Shown: positions 18,277-27,245, numbered from the stretch's first letter. The stretch: 64,000 nucleotides of DNA from Kitasatospora sp. MAP12-44 (GCF_029892095.1 NZ_JARZAE010000004.1:2976001-3040000); one strand, 5' to 3'. Numbers and translations: made by a program. The notes: a model not told the origin generated them from the sequence alone.

Positions 18277-19272
18277 GTGAAGCCAGCCCTGCTCGTCCGC
18301 CGAATATCCGCCGCCGCGGCCATGCTGCTGGCCCTCGCCCTGCCGACCTTCGTCAACCTTCCCAGCGCCGCGGCGGCTTCGGCCCCCACCGGCGCCGCCG
18401 CGGCCGCCCTGGCCGCCGCCAACGTGTCCAAGACCGCCGGCAGCTGCGCCAACACCCCGACCGCCAACAGCCTGGGCGGCTCGCAGTTCGAGACCAGCTG
18501 CAGCGGCGGGTACTCGGGCGGGCCCGAGTACTGGTGCGCGGACTTCGCCCAGTGGGTGTGGCAGAACGCGGGGTTCTCGACCACGGGACTGAGTGCCGAC
18601 TCCGCGAGCTTCCAGACCTACGGACAGCGCAACGGCACCCAGCACACCGCGACTTCGTACAGCCCGCAGCCCGGTGACGCGGTCGAGTACGCCAGCACCA
18701 AGGACTCCGCGATCCACCACGTGGGCCTGGTCACGGCGGTGAACCCGGACGGCTCGATCACGACGGCCAACGGCGACTGGAACGGCACACCGGGTGACAA
18801 CGTCCCGATGGCGACCTATGCGGTGAGCTCCAGCGTGGTCTCGCTGACCATCGCGGCGAGCGAGAAGGCCGTCGGGGACGCGCCCAGCACGGTCGACCCG
18901 GCCGACGGCTACTACATCGTGGGCTACACCACGCCGGTGGTCGTGAGCAGCAACCCCTACACCCCGGGCGCGGTCTGCGGCAGCGGCTTCGGCGTGATCG
19001 ACGCGCACAGCCTGGGTGGCGGCGCTGAGGTCTACCTGCTCTACGACGCCGCCACCCAGCAGAACTGCGTGGCGACCATGGTGAACGCCCCGACCGGCCC
19101 GGTGTCCCTGAACGCGACGCTCAGCGTCCAGGGCGGGTCCTCGGCGAGCAATCCGGGGAGCTTCACCTACTACGCGGGGCCGGTGACCCTGGCGGCGCCC
19201 ACCGCCTGCGTCCAGTGGGGCGGCAGCTACCAGGGCACGTCCTGGACCAGCGACTGGAGCCATTGCGGCTGA
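18277..19272 (+). CDS. Secreted CHAP-domain peptidase/amidase
   Basis: Begins with a Sec signal peptide (KPALLVRRISAAAAMLLALALPTFVNLPSAAAA). A CHAP domain follows at about residues 75-210, with the catalytic Cys in EYWCADFAQWVWQNAG and the His in DSAIHHVGLVTAVNPDG, and an acidic/Asn partner in TANGDWNG. CHAP enzymes cleave peptidoglycan cross-links. The C-terminal 100 residues (PGAVCGSGFGVIDAHSLGG onward) are a beta-rich module with paired cysteines, possibly wall-binding. GTG 18277 is preceded by CCGAGGAGACCC, which decides the start. A hairpin follows the stop. Confidence 0.85.
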   Translation: MKPALLVRRISAAAAMLLALALPTFVNLPSAAAASAPTGAAAAALAAANVSKTAGSCANTPTANSLGGSQFETSCSGGYSGGPEYWCADFAQWVWQNAGFSTTGLSADSASFQTYGQRNGTQHTATSYSPQPGDAVEYASTKDSAIHHVGLVTAVNPDGSITTANGDWNGTPGDNVPMATYAVSSSVVSLTIAASEKAVGDAPSTVDPADGYYIVGYTTPVVVSSNPYTPGAVCGSGFGVIDAHSLGGGAEVYLLYDAATQQNCVATMVNAPTGPVSLNATLSVQGGSSASNPGSFTYYAGPVTLAAPTACVQWGGSYQGTSWTSDWSHCG

Positions 19273-19280
19273 TCCCGCAC

Positions 19281-19322
19281 GGTGATCCCCGGCGGGGGCG
19301 CACGCCCCCGGCGGGGATCACC
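19281..19322 (+). terminator. Terminator after the CHAP gene
   Basis: Near-perfect 20-bp arms (19281-19300 and 19303-19322, one mismatch) around a 2-nt gap, GC-rich, starting nine bases after the CHAP gene stop. Confidence 0.75.
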
Positions 19323-19417
19323 GGTACTGGCCGCCGTGCACCGTTCCCCCCGAGGGTGCCCGCTTGAGAGAATGGACGACGGCCGAGTTCCGCTCCTCGT
19401 ACCGAAGGTGTTCCCGC

Positions 19418-19765
19418 ATGCCCGATCGCCAAGACCCGCCGCGCCGACTGCGTCCGGCTCCGCTGCTCTTCGAGCCCGATGCCCTGGTGGCCGAACCCGA
19501 ACGGTTCTTCCAGCTGGAGAGCATCGAGGACCCGGCGGAACTGCTGCGCCGATCCACGGAGTTGGCACTCGCCTTCCGGGTCGCCGCCGACCGGGCCACC
19601 GACTTCCAGGCGATAGCGGCGGCCCAGCTGGCCGACCCGCACCGCTTCGACGCGCTCTCCCCCGCCGAGATCGCCGCCCGCGTCGACTGGACGCCGGACT
19701 ACGCGGCCAAGATGGTCGAATACGGCCGCAGCCTGCAGGGACAGCGCCGCGCGGGCGAGAGCTGA
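19418..19765 (+). CDS. Small conserved actinobacterial hypothetical protein
   Basis: A 115-residue predicted cytosolic protein. It has a basic/Pro N-terminus (MPDRQDPPRRLRPAPLLF) and then a helical body (ERFFQLESIEDPAELLRRSTELALAFRVAADRATDFQAIAAAQLADP). I do not recognise a named family. I chose ATG 19418, because upstream codons from TTG 19364 are not protein-like and lie just behind the preceding terminator. It is 60 bp upstream of the next gene in the same direction. Confidence 0.55.
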   Translation: MPDRQDPPRRLRPAPLLFEPDALVAEPERFFQLESIEDPAELLRRSTELALAFRVAADRATDFQAIAAAQLADPHRFDALSPAEIAARVDWTPDYAAKMVEYGRSLQGQRRAGES

Positions 19766-19825
19766 GCACCTGCTCGCGGTCCGTTGGCATATGCGGCCGG
19801 AAAGCCTACGCCGCCCAGGCGTGCC

Positions 19826-20485
19826 ATGTCCGGCGAACAGCATTTCCGCTGCGTCCAGCTGTCCGACCGGAGGACGCTGCTGGGCGTGGACATCTGGACA
19901 TTTCAATCCGTGGAGTACCTGACGGTGGCGGGCGAGACCTGGCTGGCCTCGGCGAGCGAGTACCCGCGCAGCATGCGCGCCCTGTGGGAGGCGCGCCCGT
20001 GGGCCCCGACCGTGCTGCCCTGCGGCCGCGTCTTCGACGTGATCAGCATGCCGGCGCTGTTCGGCCGCAAGGTGCTCGACGAGCTGTGGGCCTCGGGCCC
20101 GGGCTGCGGGCCGGTGGCCTCCTACCGGGGTCGCACCCTGCTGCTGGTCCAGCCGGGGGCCGCGCCCCGGCTGCGCACCCTGCTGGCCTGGGAGGAGTGG
20201 GCCCGGGACGTGCCGCCGCTGCTCTGCCACGGGCTCGGCGACGCCGTGACCGTACCACCCGTGCAGCGCTCGGCTGACCCCGTCGACCCGGCGGGCGCGG
20301 GGGTCGGGCGCTGGATCGTGGCGCCGGACACCCGGGAGCCGTGGCTGCCCGGCGCGGCCGTGCTGCTCTGGGCGTGCGTACGCGCCGCCCGCGGCGGGGC
20401 CGCCGAGTCCGACCCGGCGCCCGCGGCCCGGCCGCGGCAGCACGAGCCCAGCCGGCTGCGCCCGCTCCCCGGCCCCGGCAGCTGA
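19826..20485 (+). CDS. Conserved streptomycete protein annotated elsewhere near prim-pol family
   Basis: A 219-residue protein with TWLASASEYPRSMRALWEARPWAPTVLPCGRVFDVISMPALFGRKVLDELW, then GPVASYRGRTLLLV and WEEWARDVPPLLCHGLGDAVTVPP, and WIVAPDTREPWLPGAAVLLWACVRAARG. These blocks belong to a streptomycete family that annotation pipelines often connect with bifunctional DNA primase/polymerase N-terminal domains. I see no complete catalytic Asp triad, so a polymerase function is not supported. ATG 19826 (MSGEQHF) is preferred over TTG 19784. The last 40 residues are disordered. Confidence 0.55.
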   Translation: MSGEQHFRCVQLSDRRTLLGVDIWTFQSVEYLTVAGETWLASASEYPRSMRALWEARPWAPTVLPCGRVFDVISMPALFGRKVLDELWASGPGCGPVASYRGRTLLLVQPGAAPRLRTLLAWEEWARDVPPLLCHGLGDAVTVPPVQRSADPVDPAGAGVGRWIVAPDTREPWLPGAAVLLWACVRAARGGAAESDPAPAARPRQHEPSRLRPLPGPGS

Positions 20486-20579
20486 GACTGCCCCGGGCCG
20501 CTCCCCCGTCGACTCCCGCCTGGCGGTATTCGATTTTGGCTCCGGATCGGCCCGCTGCTAGAGTCTGCTCTGTCAGCAG

Positions 20580-20653
20580 GCGCCGCTAGCTCAGTTGGTT
20601 AGAGCAGCTGACTCTTAATCAGCGGGTCCGGGGTTCGAGTCCCTGGCGGCGCA
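20580..20653 (+). tRNA. tRNA-Lys (CTT anticodon), copy 1
   Basis: Acceptor GCGCCGC (20580-20586) pairs with GCGGCGC (20646-20652), discriminator A20653; anticodon loop CTCTTAA; T loop TTCGAGT. CCA is not encoded. The sequence is identical to the tRNA at 24290. Confidence 0.97.
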
Positions 20654-20660
20654 CAGACAA

Positions 20661-20694
20661 CCGAAGGCCCCTCGCGCAAGCGAGGGGCCTTCGG
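20661..20694. terminator. Terminator between tRNA-Lys copy 1 and pgi
   Basis: Perfect 15-bp arms 20661-20675 and 20680-20694 around a GCAA loop, followed by CGTTTCC. It lies between the tRNA and the convergent pgi gene and could serve both. Confidence 0.9.
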
Positions 20695-20751
20695 CGTTTC
20701 CACAGAGAGCGGCAGAGCGGGGGCGCCGCCGGAGCAGCGCCCCCCTGACGG

Positions 20752-22413
20752 TCAGCGGCCGCGCAGCTCGCGGTAGCGGGCCACCAGCGCGGCACTGGAG
20801 CTGTCCAGGTGGTCCGCGCCCTCGCCGGTCAGCAGCACCGGCTCGATCCGCTTGGCCAGCACCTTGCCCAGCTCGACGCCCCACTGGTCGAAGGAGTCGA
20901 TGTTCCAGATCGCCCCCTGCACGAACACCTTGTGCTCGTACAGCGCGATCAGCTGGCCGAGCACCGAGGGCGTCAGCTCGGAGGCCAGGATCACCGAGGT
21001 CGGGTGGTTGCCCCGGAAGGTGCGGTGCGGGACCTGGAACTCCGGCACGCCCTCGGCCCGCACCTCCTCGGCCGTCTTGCCGAACGCGAGGGCCTGCGCC
21101 TGGGCGAAGAAGTTGGCCATCAGCAGGTCGTGCTGCACCTTCAGGCCCGGCAGCAGGTCCTCGACCGGCTTGGCGAAGCCGATCAGGTCCGCCGGGATGA
21201 CCTTGGTGCCCTGGTGCAGCAGCTGGTAGTAGGCGTGCTGGCCGTTGGTGCCGGGGGTGCCCCAGACCACCGGGCCGGTCTGCCAGTCGACCGGGGTGCC
21301 GTCGCGCTGGACCGACTTGCCGTTGGACTCCATGTCCAGCTGCTGCAGGTAGGCGGTGAACTTCGAGAGGTAGTGCGAGTACGGCAGCACCGCGTGCGAC
21401 TGGGCGTCGAAGAACGCGCCGTACCAGACGCCGAGCAGGCCGAGCAGCAGCGGCACGTTCTGCTCGGGCGGGGCCGTCCGGAAGTGCTCGTCGACCAGGT
21501 GGAAGCCGGCCAGCATCTCCTGGAAGCGCTCCGGGCCGATCGCGATCATCAGCGAGAGGCCGATCGCCGAGTCGTAGGAGTAGCGGCCGCCCACCCAGTC
21601 CCAGAACTCGAACATGTTCGCCACGTCGATGCCGAAGTCGGCGACGCCCTCGGCGTTGGTCGACAGCGCGACGAAGTGCTTGGCCACCGCGGCGCTGTCG
21701 GCGCGCAGTTCGGTGAGCAGCCAGTCGCGCGCCGAGGTGGCGTTGGTGATGGTCTCGATGGTGGTGAAGGTCTTGGAGGCGACGATGAACAGCGTCTCGG
21801 CCGCGTCCAGGCCGCGGACCGCCTCGTGCAGGTCGGCGCCGTCCACGTTGGAGACGAAGCGGAAGTCCAACTCGCGGGCGGAGAAGGCGCGCAGAGCCTC
21901 GTAGGCCATTGCGGGGCCGAGGTCCGAGCCGCCGATGCCGATGTTGACGACCGTCTTGATCCGCTTGCCGGTGTGGCCCTTCCACTCGCCGCTGCGCACC
22001 CGGTCGGCGAAGGCGGCCATCTTGTCCAGCACCGCGTGGACGGCCGGCACCACGTTCTCGCCGTCCACCTCGACCACCGCACCGCGCGGGGCGCGCAGGG
22101 CGGTGTGCAGGACGGCGCGGTCCTCGGTGATGTTGATCTTCTCGCCGCGGAACATCGCGTCCCGCAGCTCGGCCACGCCGCGCGCCTGGGCCAGGAGACG
22201 CAGCAGCTCCAGCGTCTCGTCGGTGACCAACTGCTTGGAGTAGTCCAGGTGCAGGTCACCGACCTGCAGGGTGAGGCGGCTGCCGCGCTGCGGATCGGCG
22301 GCGAACAGCTCACGCAGGTGCAGCTCGCCGAGCTCCGCCCGGTGCTTCCCGAGAGCGGCCCACTGCGGGCTGCGGTCCAGGGGGGTACGGCCGTTGGCGG
22401 GGTTCTCCGGCAT
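20752..22413 (-). CDS. pgi: Glucose-6-phosphate isomerase
   Basis: A 553-residue cytosolic enzyme that interconverts glucose-6-phosphate and fructose-6-phosphate. Visible signatures are [18 protein letters not shown] (phosphate-binding), [25 protein letters not shown], the PGI signature 1 region [39 protein letters not shown] with the catalytic Glu/His area, and [16 protein letters not shown] (signature 2). Length is normal for the family. It is transcribed toward tRNA-Lys copy 1 and divides the two tRNA-Lys copies together with the antiporter gene. Confidence 0.97.
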   Translation of the reverse strand: MPENPANGRTPLDRSPQWAALGKHRAELGELHLRELFAADPQRGSRLTLQVGDLHLDYSKQLVTDETLELLRLLAQARGVAELRDAMFRGEKINITEDRAVLHTALRAPRGAVVEVDGENVVPAVHAVLDKMAAFADRVRSGEWKGHTGKRIKTVVNIGIGGSDLGPAMAYEALRAFSARELDFRFVSNVDGADLHEAVRGLDAAETLFIVASKTFTTIETITNATSARDWLLTELRADSAAVAKHFVALSTNAEGVADFGIDVANMFEFWDWVGGRYSYDSAIGLSLMIAIGPERFQEMLAGFHLVDEHFRTAPPEQNVPLLLGLLGVWYGAFFDAQSHAVLPYSHYLSKFTAYLQQLDMESNGKSVQRDGTPVDWQTGPVVWGTPGTNGQHAYYQLLHQGTKVIPADLIGFAKPVEDLLPGLKVQHDLLMANFFAQAQALAFGKTAEEVRAEGVPEFQVPHRTFRGNHPTSVILASELTPSVLGQLIALYEHKVFVQGAIWNIDSFDQWGVELGKVLAKRIEPVLLTGEGADHLDSSSAALVARYRELRGR

Positions 22414-22572
22414 CGGTTCTCTCCTCGACAGGTCTGGGGTTCAGTGCTCGGTCCGGAGGGACGGACCCAGGTGGACACCGACGCTTTTGGCGGGGTCGAC
22501 CGCTCCCAGCCTACGGAACAGTCAGGGCCCGTCGTGCCAACCCGAGCTGACGCCGCGATGTCGGTTCGGGTG

Positions 22573-24150
22573 CTACCGATGCGAGCGCAGGTCCAGGCTG
22601 CGCAGCACCTGGTCGACGAGCTCGGGGTCGGTGCCCGGCTCGGCCCGGACCGCCAGCATCTCGCGGCGCGAGGCGGCCAGCAGCTCCTGCTCCACCTCGC
22701 GCAGCCGGCGCAGCTGGGCGACCCGTTCGCGGGCCTCGGCAGCTTCCTCCTCCTCGTACTGCTCGGGGCAGAGCCTGGCCAGCCGGTCGTGCTGGCGCGC
22801 GCGCAGCTTCTCCACCACCTCGATCGGCAGCCGGTCCTCCTCCTCCAGTTCGGCGAGCCGGTCCAGGCCGGCCCTGGCCGCCCGCCACCAGAGCCGCCGC
22901 TCCTGCTGCTCGCGCAGGTCGAGCCGGGCGTCGATGCCGAGCTGCTTCACCAGCCAGGGCAGCGAGAGCCCCTGCACCAGCAGGGTGAACAGGACGACGC
23001 AGAAGGCGATGAAGACGATCCGGCCGCGGCCGGGGAAGACCGCGGCGCGGTGCGTGGTGAGCGGGACGGCCAGCGCCAGCGCGACCGTCGCCACCCCGCG
23101 CATGCCCGACCACCAGAGCACCACGGTCTCCCGCCAGCTGATCGGGATGTCGTCCTCGCCGCGGCTCAGCCGCTTGGAGATCCAGGCGGCCGGCAGCAGC
23201 CAGATCAGCCGGACCACCACCACGACGGCGATCACCACGGCGGCGTCCCCGATCATGTCGCGCCAGCCCGCGCCGGTGTCCTTGAGCACGGTGGCCAGTT
23301 CCAGGCCGATCAGGCCGAAGGCGACCCCGGTGATCAGGATCTCGACGATCTCCCAGAAGGCGGCGCCGACCAGCCGGTAGCCGACGTCGTCGGCGTCCGC
23401 GGCGCGATCGGCCAGGTAGAGCCCGCAGACCACCACCGCCAGGACGCCCGAGCCCTCGATCTCCTCGGCCAGCGTGTAGGCGGCGAACGGGACCAGCAGG
23501 TTGAGGGCGACCTGCTGGGTCGGGTCCTCCAGGAGCCCGGCGAGCCGGGCGTTCAGCCAGCCCAGCGCGATGCCGACCACCACCGCGAGCACCGCGGAGA
23601 GCACGAAGCGCAGCAGCGCGTGCGGGATGGAGAAGTCCCCGCTGACCACCGCGTCGACGGCCAGCGAGTAGATCACGATCGCCGTCACATCATTGAAGAG
23701 CCCCTCGCTCTCCAGCACGGCGACCAGCCGCCGGGGCAGCCCCACGCTGCCCGCCACCGCCACGGCCGCCACCGGATCGGGCGGCGAGACCAGCGCGCCG
23801 AGCGCGACAGCAGCCGCGATCGGGGTGGCCGGCGCGATCGCGTGGAAGGCCACCGCGACCAGCGTGGTGGTGATGACCACCAGCGCCACCGCGAGCAGCA
23901 GGATCGAGCGCAGATTCGCCCGGAAGTAGTGCAAGGAGGCACGCCGGGCGACCGCGAAGATCAACGGCGGCAGCACCAGCGGAAGGATCAGGTCCGGCTC
24001 CACCGAGATGTCGGGGATCCACGGGACCACCGCCATCGCCAGCCCCAGCAGGGTCATCAGCACCGGTTGCGGGACCCCGGTCCGGCGGGCCAGCGGCATG
24101 GTCACCACCGAGGCCAGCAGCACCAGGAAGAACAGCGACAGCTGACCCAC
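22573..24150 (-). CDS. Na+/H+ antiporter (CPA1 family)
   Basis: A 525-residue protein with about 11-12 membrane spans. GALVSPPDPVAAVAVAGS carries the paired acidic/proline ion-binding segment of CPA1 exchangers, FNDVTAIVIYSLAVDAV the second conserved span, and WSGMRGVATVALALAVPL the conserved Arg-containing span. A soluble, strongly helical charged C-terminus (LREQQERRLWWRAARAGLDRLAELEEED and beyond, about 120 residues) is probably regulatory. It exchanges sodium (or potassium) for protons. It is co-oriented with pgi, 159 bp upstream of it. Confidence 0.9.
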   Translation of the reverse strand: MGQLSLFFLVLLASVVTMPLARRTGVPQPVLMTLLGLAMAVVPWIPDISVEPDLILPLVLPPLIFAVARRASLHYFRANLRSILLLAVALVVITTTLVAVAFHAIAPATPIAAAVALGALVSPPDPVAAVAVAGSVGLPRRLVAVLESEGLFNDVTAIVIYSLAVDAVVSGDFSIPHALLRFVLSAVLAVVVGIALGWLNARLAGLLEDPTQQVALNLLVPFAAYTLAEEIEGSGVLAVVVCGLYLADRAADADDVGYRLVGAAFWEIVEILITGVAFGLIGLELATVLKDTGAGWRDMIGDAAVVIAVVVVVRLIWLLPAAWISKRLSRGEDDIPISWRETVVLWWSGMRGVATVALALAVPLTTHRAAVFPGRGRIVFIAFCVVLFTLLVQGLSLPWLVKQLGIDARLDLREQQERRLWWRAARAGLDRLAELEEEDRLPIEVVEKLRARQHDRLARLCPEQYEEEEAAEARERVAQLRRLREVEQELLAASRREMLAVRAEPGTDPELVDQVLRSLDLRSHR

Positions 24151-24289
24151 GCGTGGTTCCTCTCCGTCGGGCTCGACGTCAGCATAGGCATGACAAGAAC
24201 GGCCACCGATCGGACGCGCCGGACCGCCCGGGCCGTCGGCCGATTGGAGTTTCCCGCCGCTGACCAGGTAATGTCTTCCAGGTCAGCAG

Positions 24290-24363
24290 GCGCCGCTAGC
24301 TCAGTTGGTTAGAGCAGCTGACTCTTAATCAGCGGGTCCGGGGTTCGAGTCCCTGGCGGCGCA
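24290..24363 (+). tRNA. tRNA-Lys (CTT anticodon), copy 2
   Basis: The same 74-nt sequence as the copy at 20580, with the same CTCTTAA anticodon loop, acceptor pairs and discriminator A. The identity extends about nine bases upstream (GTCAGCAGG) and three downstream (CAG). Confidence 0.97.
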
Positions 24364-24378
24364 CAGCAGATGGTTTGT

Positions 24379-24422
24379 ACGACACTGGGTCTCCCCGCTT
24401 CGGCGGGGAGACCCAGTGTCGT
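24379..24422 (+). terminator. Terminator of tRNA-Lys copy 2
   Basis: Perfect 20-bp arms 24379-24398 and 24403-24422 around a TTCG tetraloop, followed by TTCC. A textbook intrinsic hairpin. Confidence 0.92.
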
Positions 24423-24548
24423 TTCCGGGCACAGCCCCACTGCGGCTTCACGGGCACCGGCATGTGGATCTCGCCCAGGCACGGTCTGCCGCCCGCCTGC
24501 GGGACCCGGGCCGTCCGGGGTATCGGCCGGACGGCGTGGGGTGCGGCG

Positions 24549-24976
24549 CTAGTAGTTGACGGGGGGCCAGCCCTGACCGGGCGCGAAGGGAAGCCAGATC
24601 TGGTTGTTGCCGTTCCAGCGGTCCCACTGCTGGATGCGGACGCCGTTGGCGTTGCGGCCGCCGGGGACGTCCAGGCACTTGCCGCTCCAGGCGTTGCGCA
24701 AGGTGTAGCCGCCGCCGGGATGTGGGTCCAGATCCACTTCTGGTTGGCGCCGCCGTTGCAGTCCCACTGCTGGGCCGGGGCGCCGTTGTCGGTGCGCCAG
24801 CCGCCGATCTCCAGGCAGTGCGGGCTGATGGCGCTGCCCAGGGTGACGACGCTCGGGATCCCGGACGGGTGGTAGGCGTCGGCGCTGGCGCTGGGCGCGC
24901 CGAGGGTGATCGCGAGGCCGGCGCCGAGGGCGGCAGCGGCTATGCGGGTCTTGAGGGCCAAGGAGGTGATCCTCAC
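24549..24976 (-). pseudogene. Secreted ricin-type beta-trefoil lectin, frameshifted
   Basis: The start ATG 24976 gives a signal peptide (ALKTRIAAAALGAGLAITLGAPSASA) and the first lectin repeat (CLEIGGWRTDNGAPAQQWDCNGGANQKWIW). After WTHIP the reading frame is lost. The rest of the lectin continues in another minus-strand frame (GGGYTLRNAWSGKCLDVPGG, IQQWDRWNGNNQIWLPF, ending PPVNY and TAG at 24549-24551). A one-base indel near 24715-24725, in a run of GCCGCCGGG, explains this. Two QxW repeats are visible. Either the gene is broken or the base is a sequencing error; the continued frame is too well conserved for an old pseudogene. Its product would be a carbohydrate-binding secreted protein. 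Confidence 0.72.
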
Positions 24977-25202
24977 CCGGTAGAGGGGGGATGAATGGGC
25001 GCGTCGCCGGCGAGCATGATCGCCCCCGCCGCGTAGGCGCCCACCTTAGCGAATCGGGATCAAGAGGCCCTTCGGCCCGCGTCAGTCGAATATCGGTGCG
25101 ATATCAGCCCTCTAATGCACCGTCGACGAACCGACACCACACGAAGCACCCCCGGGTCGCGCGGGCCGGCAGATCCAACCACCCCCACGAGAGGGCACCC
25201 CT

Positions 25203-26060
25203 ATGTCTCTGCTCAACCATGAGCGTCTCTGCGAGGGCATCGCGGCCGAGGCCGGCGCGTTCGCCAAGGCGCTGAGCTTCGTCGAGCTCGACCGGATGTC
25301 TCCCACCTGCCCGGAGTGGACCGCCGGCCAGTTGATCGTCCATCTGCACCAGGCCCTGGGCTGGGCCGCCGAGTTGGTGGAGACCCAGGCGCCGGCCTTC
25401 AGGCCGCCCGCCGGCGCGGTCGAGGGCGCGGGCACCGGCGCCACCGACTGGACGGCGGCGGTGGCCGAGCTGGCCAAGGATTCACCCGGCAGAATGGACG
25501 AGGACGGCGAGCAGGTCTACGACTGGCTGCTCGACCAGGCCGATCGGCTGGTCGCCGCCCTGCGCGCGGCCGGCCCGCAGGGCCCGGTCTGGACGCCCTT
25601 CGGGCCGCACCTGGCCGACTTCTGGGCCAGCTGGGCCGTGATGGAGACCGCGGTGCACCGGGCGGACGCCGAGCTGCTGGCCGGGCGTGACTTCGTGCTG
25701 GACGCTGCGCTGTCGCAGGACAGCATCGACTACTGGCTGCGGTCGCTGGCCGACCCGGCGACCGCGCCGTTCTTCGACCCGCGGGTGGCCAACCTGGCGG
25801 GAACGGGCCAGACGCTGCTCTTCCGGGTGACCGACCCGGTCCGGGACACCGCCGACAGCTGGCTGATCACCCGCACCCCGGACGGGCCGCAGACCGTGGT
25901 CGCGCCGCCGGCCGGCACGGCCGCCGACGTCACGGTGACCGGCCCCGCCGCCCAGCTGCTCCTGCTGCTCAAGCGGCGGGCGCCGATCGACGACAGCGAG
26001 GTCGCGGTGACGGGCGAGGCGGCGCTGCTGCGGCACTGGGTGGAGAACGCGCTGACCTGA
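25203..26060 (+). CDS. Maleylpyruvate isomerase family (DinB-like) mycothiol-dependent protein
   Basis: A 285-residue protein. The N-terminal DinB-like helical domain has MSPTCPEWTAGQLIVHLHQALGW, the typical CPEWTVxDLVxHL segment with the metal-binding His, and WAVMETAVHRADAELLAG with the second conserved His. The C-terminal domain (about 190-285) is the alpha/beta SCP-like part of the TIGR03086/MDMPI group. Members use mycothiol in isomerisation or transfer reactions, but most have unknown substrates. ATG 25203 is preceded by GAGAGG. It ends at a bidirectional terminator and lies outside the biosynthetic cluster. Confidence 0.78.
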   Translation: MSLLNHERLCEGIAAEAGAFAKALSFVELDRMSPTCPEWTAGQLIVHLHQALGWAAELVETQAPAFRPPAGAVEGAGTGATDWTAAVAELAKDSPGRMDEDGEQVYDWLLDQADRLVAALRAAGPQGPVWTPFGPHLADFWASWAVMETAVHRADAELLAGRDFVLDAALSQDSIDYWLRSLADPATAPFFDPRVANLAGTGQTLLFRVTDPVRDTADSWLITRTPDGPQTVVAPPAGTAADVTVTGPAAQLLLLLKRRAPIDDSEVAVTGEAALLRHWVENALT

Positions 26061-26080
26061 CCGGCCCGCGTACAAAGCAG

Positions 26081-26113
26081 AGGGGTGGTGCCGCAGGATC
26101 GGGCACCACCCCT
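26081..26113 (+). terminator. Terminator after the isomerase-family gene
   Basis: Arms AGGGGTGGTGCC (26081-26092) and GGCACCACCCCT (26102-26113), 12 bp, perfect, followed by TACG. Confidence 0.85.
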
Positions 26114-26142
26114 TACGCGCGGGCTGCGCAGGACGCACGAAA

Positions 26143-26169
26143 CCCCGGTCCGAGAACGTCGGACCGGGG
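26143..26169 (-). terminator. Terminator of the NTF2-fold gene
   Basis: Arms CCCCGGTCCG (26143-26152) and CGGACCGGGG (26160-26169). On the minus strand it is followed by TTTCGTGCG, so it serves the gene at 26194. It marks the left boundary of the cluster. Confidence 0.82.
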
Positions 26170-26193
26170 CGGTGGAGCCGTTGTGCAGGTGGT

Positions 26194-26565
26194 TCAGAAG
26201 CCGGCGGGAACCTTGTCCAGGAAGCCGCTGACGCTCTTGATCTTGCCGCTGTCATCGACAGCCGCGACATCGAAACCGATGACGATGTTCTCGCCACCGG
26301 CGGCCGGCACGAGCTCCCAGCCGAAGCGGACGATGTTGTGGTGCGCGTCGACCGTGCCGTACTGGTTGAAAGCGAAGCCCTGGAACTGCTCGCGGGCACC
26401 GGTGATGACGGCCGCGATGCCCTCGAGGCCCTCGACGGCAGCCAGCGGGTCGGTGTAAGTGGCGCCCTGCGCGAACAGGTCGGCAATCGCGGCAGTGCGC
26501 TTGCCCGCGTCGGCCTCGTTCCAGATGTCGAGGTAACGCGCCACCACGTCGTTGAGGTCACTCAC
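26194..26565 (-). CDS. SnoaL-like / NTF2-fold protein
   Basis: A 123-residue cone-shaped alpha+beta barrel protein. It has the pattern VVARYLDIWNEADAGKRTAAIADLFAQGATYTDPLAAVEGLEGIAAVIT of SnoaL-like polyketide cyclases and related enzymes, then a beta-sheet half (NIVRFGWELVPAAGGENIVIGFDVAAVD). GTG 26565 is decided by AGGGAGA seven bases upstream. Upstream codons to 26724 are not conserved. The family includes cyclases, dehydratases and non-catalytic ligand binders. A SARP-type repeat at 26658 places it in the cluster regulon, divergent from the ACP/PKS operon. Confidence 0.75.
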   Translation of the reverse strand: MSDLNDVVARYLDIWNEADAGKRTAAIADLFAQGATYTDPLAAVEGLEGIAAVITGAREQFQGFAFNQYGTVDAHHNIVRFGWELVPAAGGENIVIGFDVAAVDDSGKIKSVSGFLDKVPAGF

Positions 26566-26657
26566 AGCTGATCTCCCTTGGTCATACGACAGCTCTAGCC
26601 CCGCCACCCACCGGCGGGCGGCGACACAGTAAGCGTGCGACTTGTCGGTGGACCCGT

Positions 26658-26675
26658 GGTCGAAGCCGACTTGAA
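26658..26675 (-). promoter_or_regulatory. Candidate regulator box (TTCAAGT-type) for the NTF2-fold gene
   Basis: Read on the minus strand: TTCAAGT-CGGC-TTCGACC, two heptamers starting 11 bp apart, about 95 bp upstream of the gene start. The same motif and spacing occur before the SARP gene and the ACP gene at 61174. SARPs typically bind 11-bp-spaced direct repeats; the assignment is inference. Confidence 0.5.
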
Positions 26676-26712
26676 ACCACTCGCGGGCCCCCGCCGCAGG
26701 CCCGCGCGGGTG

Positions 26713-26741
26713 GATCAGCCGCACGTCAGGACGGGGTCAGC
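26713..26741 (+). promoter_or_regulatory. SARP-type operator upstream of the ACP-PKS operon
   Basis: Three heptamers, GATCAGC (26713), CGTCAGG (26724) and GGTCAGC (26735), start exactly 11 bp apart with 4-bp spacers. This is the layout of SARP-binding sites. The first PKS-operon gene starts 102 bp downstream. Confidence 0.65.
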
Positions 26742-26843
26742 CGGGCGTGTTCGCATGATGCCCGACGCGCGAAGGCAGGTCTGACAGCACCAGGAGGCCC
26801 TCACCATGAACATCCGACCACCGCACCCGGCGCGGGTCGCGCG

Positions 26844-27245
26844 ATGACGGCGCCGGCCTCGCAGGCGCAAGCGCTGCTCGCCCTCCCCGAGTCCGAACGC
26901 CTGGACGCCCTGCGGGAGTTGGTGGCGGCCGAGTTCCGCACCACGCTGCTGCTCGACTCGGACGAGGAACTGCCGCTGGACCGCAGCTACTTCGACCTCG
27001 GCCTGACCTCGCTGCGGCTGACCGAGATCAAGCGGCGCCTCGAGCAGCGCCTCTCGGTCGCGATCAGCGCCAACACCATGTTCAACGAGCCGACCGTGGA
27101 GCAGCTGGTGGGCCACCTCGGGGCGGCTCTGCTCGGCCCGGCCGAGTCGGCCGCGGCAGCCGAGGCAGCGCCCGCGCCGGCCCCCGCCCAGGCCGACGAC
27201 CGCGCACTGGTCGACGACATCCTCAAAGACCTCTACGAGTCCTAA
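26844..27245 (+). CDS. Freestanding acyl carrier protein with linker tail
   Basis: A 133-residue carrier protein. The phosphopantetheine site is the Ser in YFDLGLTSLRLTEIKRRLEQ, with a four-helix body (residues 20-95) including FNEPTVEQLVGHLG. After an Ala/Pro-rich linker the last 15 residues (DDRALVDDILKDLYES) form an acidic helix that may dock on a partner. The 'LTSLRL' form is more like PKS/NRPS carrier proteins than fatty-acid ACPs. ATG 26844 overlaps nothing. It is followed after 201 bp by the PKS gene, and a long inverted repeat lies between. Probably it delivers or accepts an acyl chain for that PKS. Confidence 0.85.
   Translation: MTAPASQAQALLALPESERLDALRELVAAEFRTTLLLDSDEELPLDRSYFDLGLTSLRLTEIKRRLEQRLSVAISANTMFNEPTVEQLVGHLGAALLGPAESAAAAEAAPAPAPAQADDRALVDDILKDLYES

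Noticed and set aside
20809..24312. 1167-codon open frame on the plus strand
   Set aside because: It is the antisense shadow of pgi and the antiporter gene, both of which have clear domains and codon bias; the translation is Gly/Val/Gln/His-rich with no domain.
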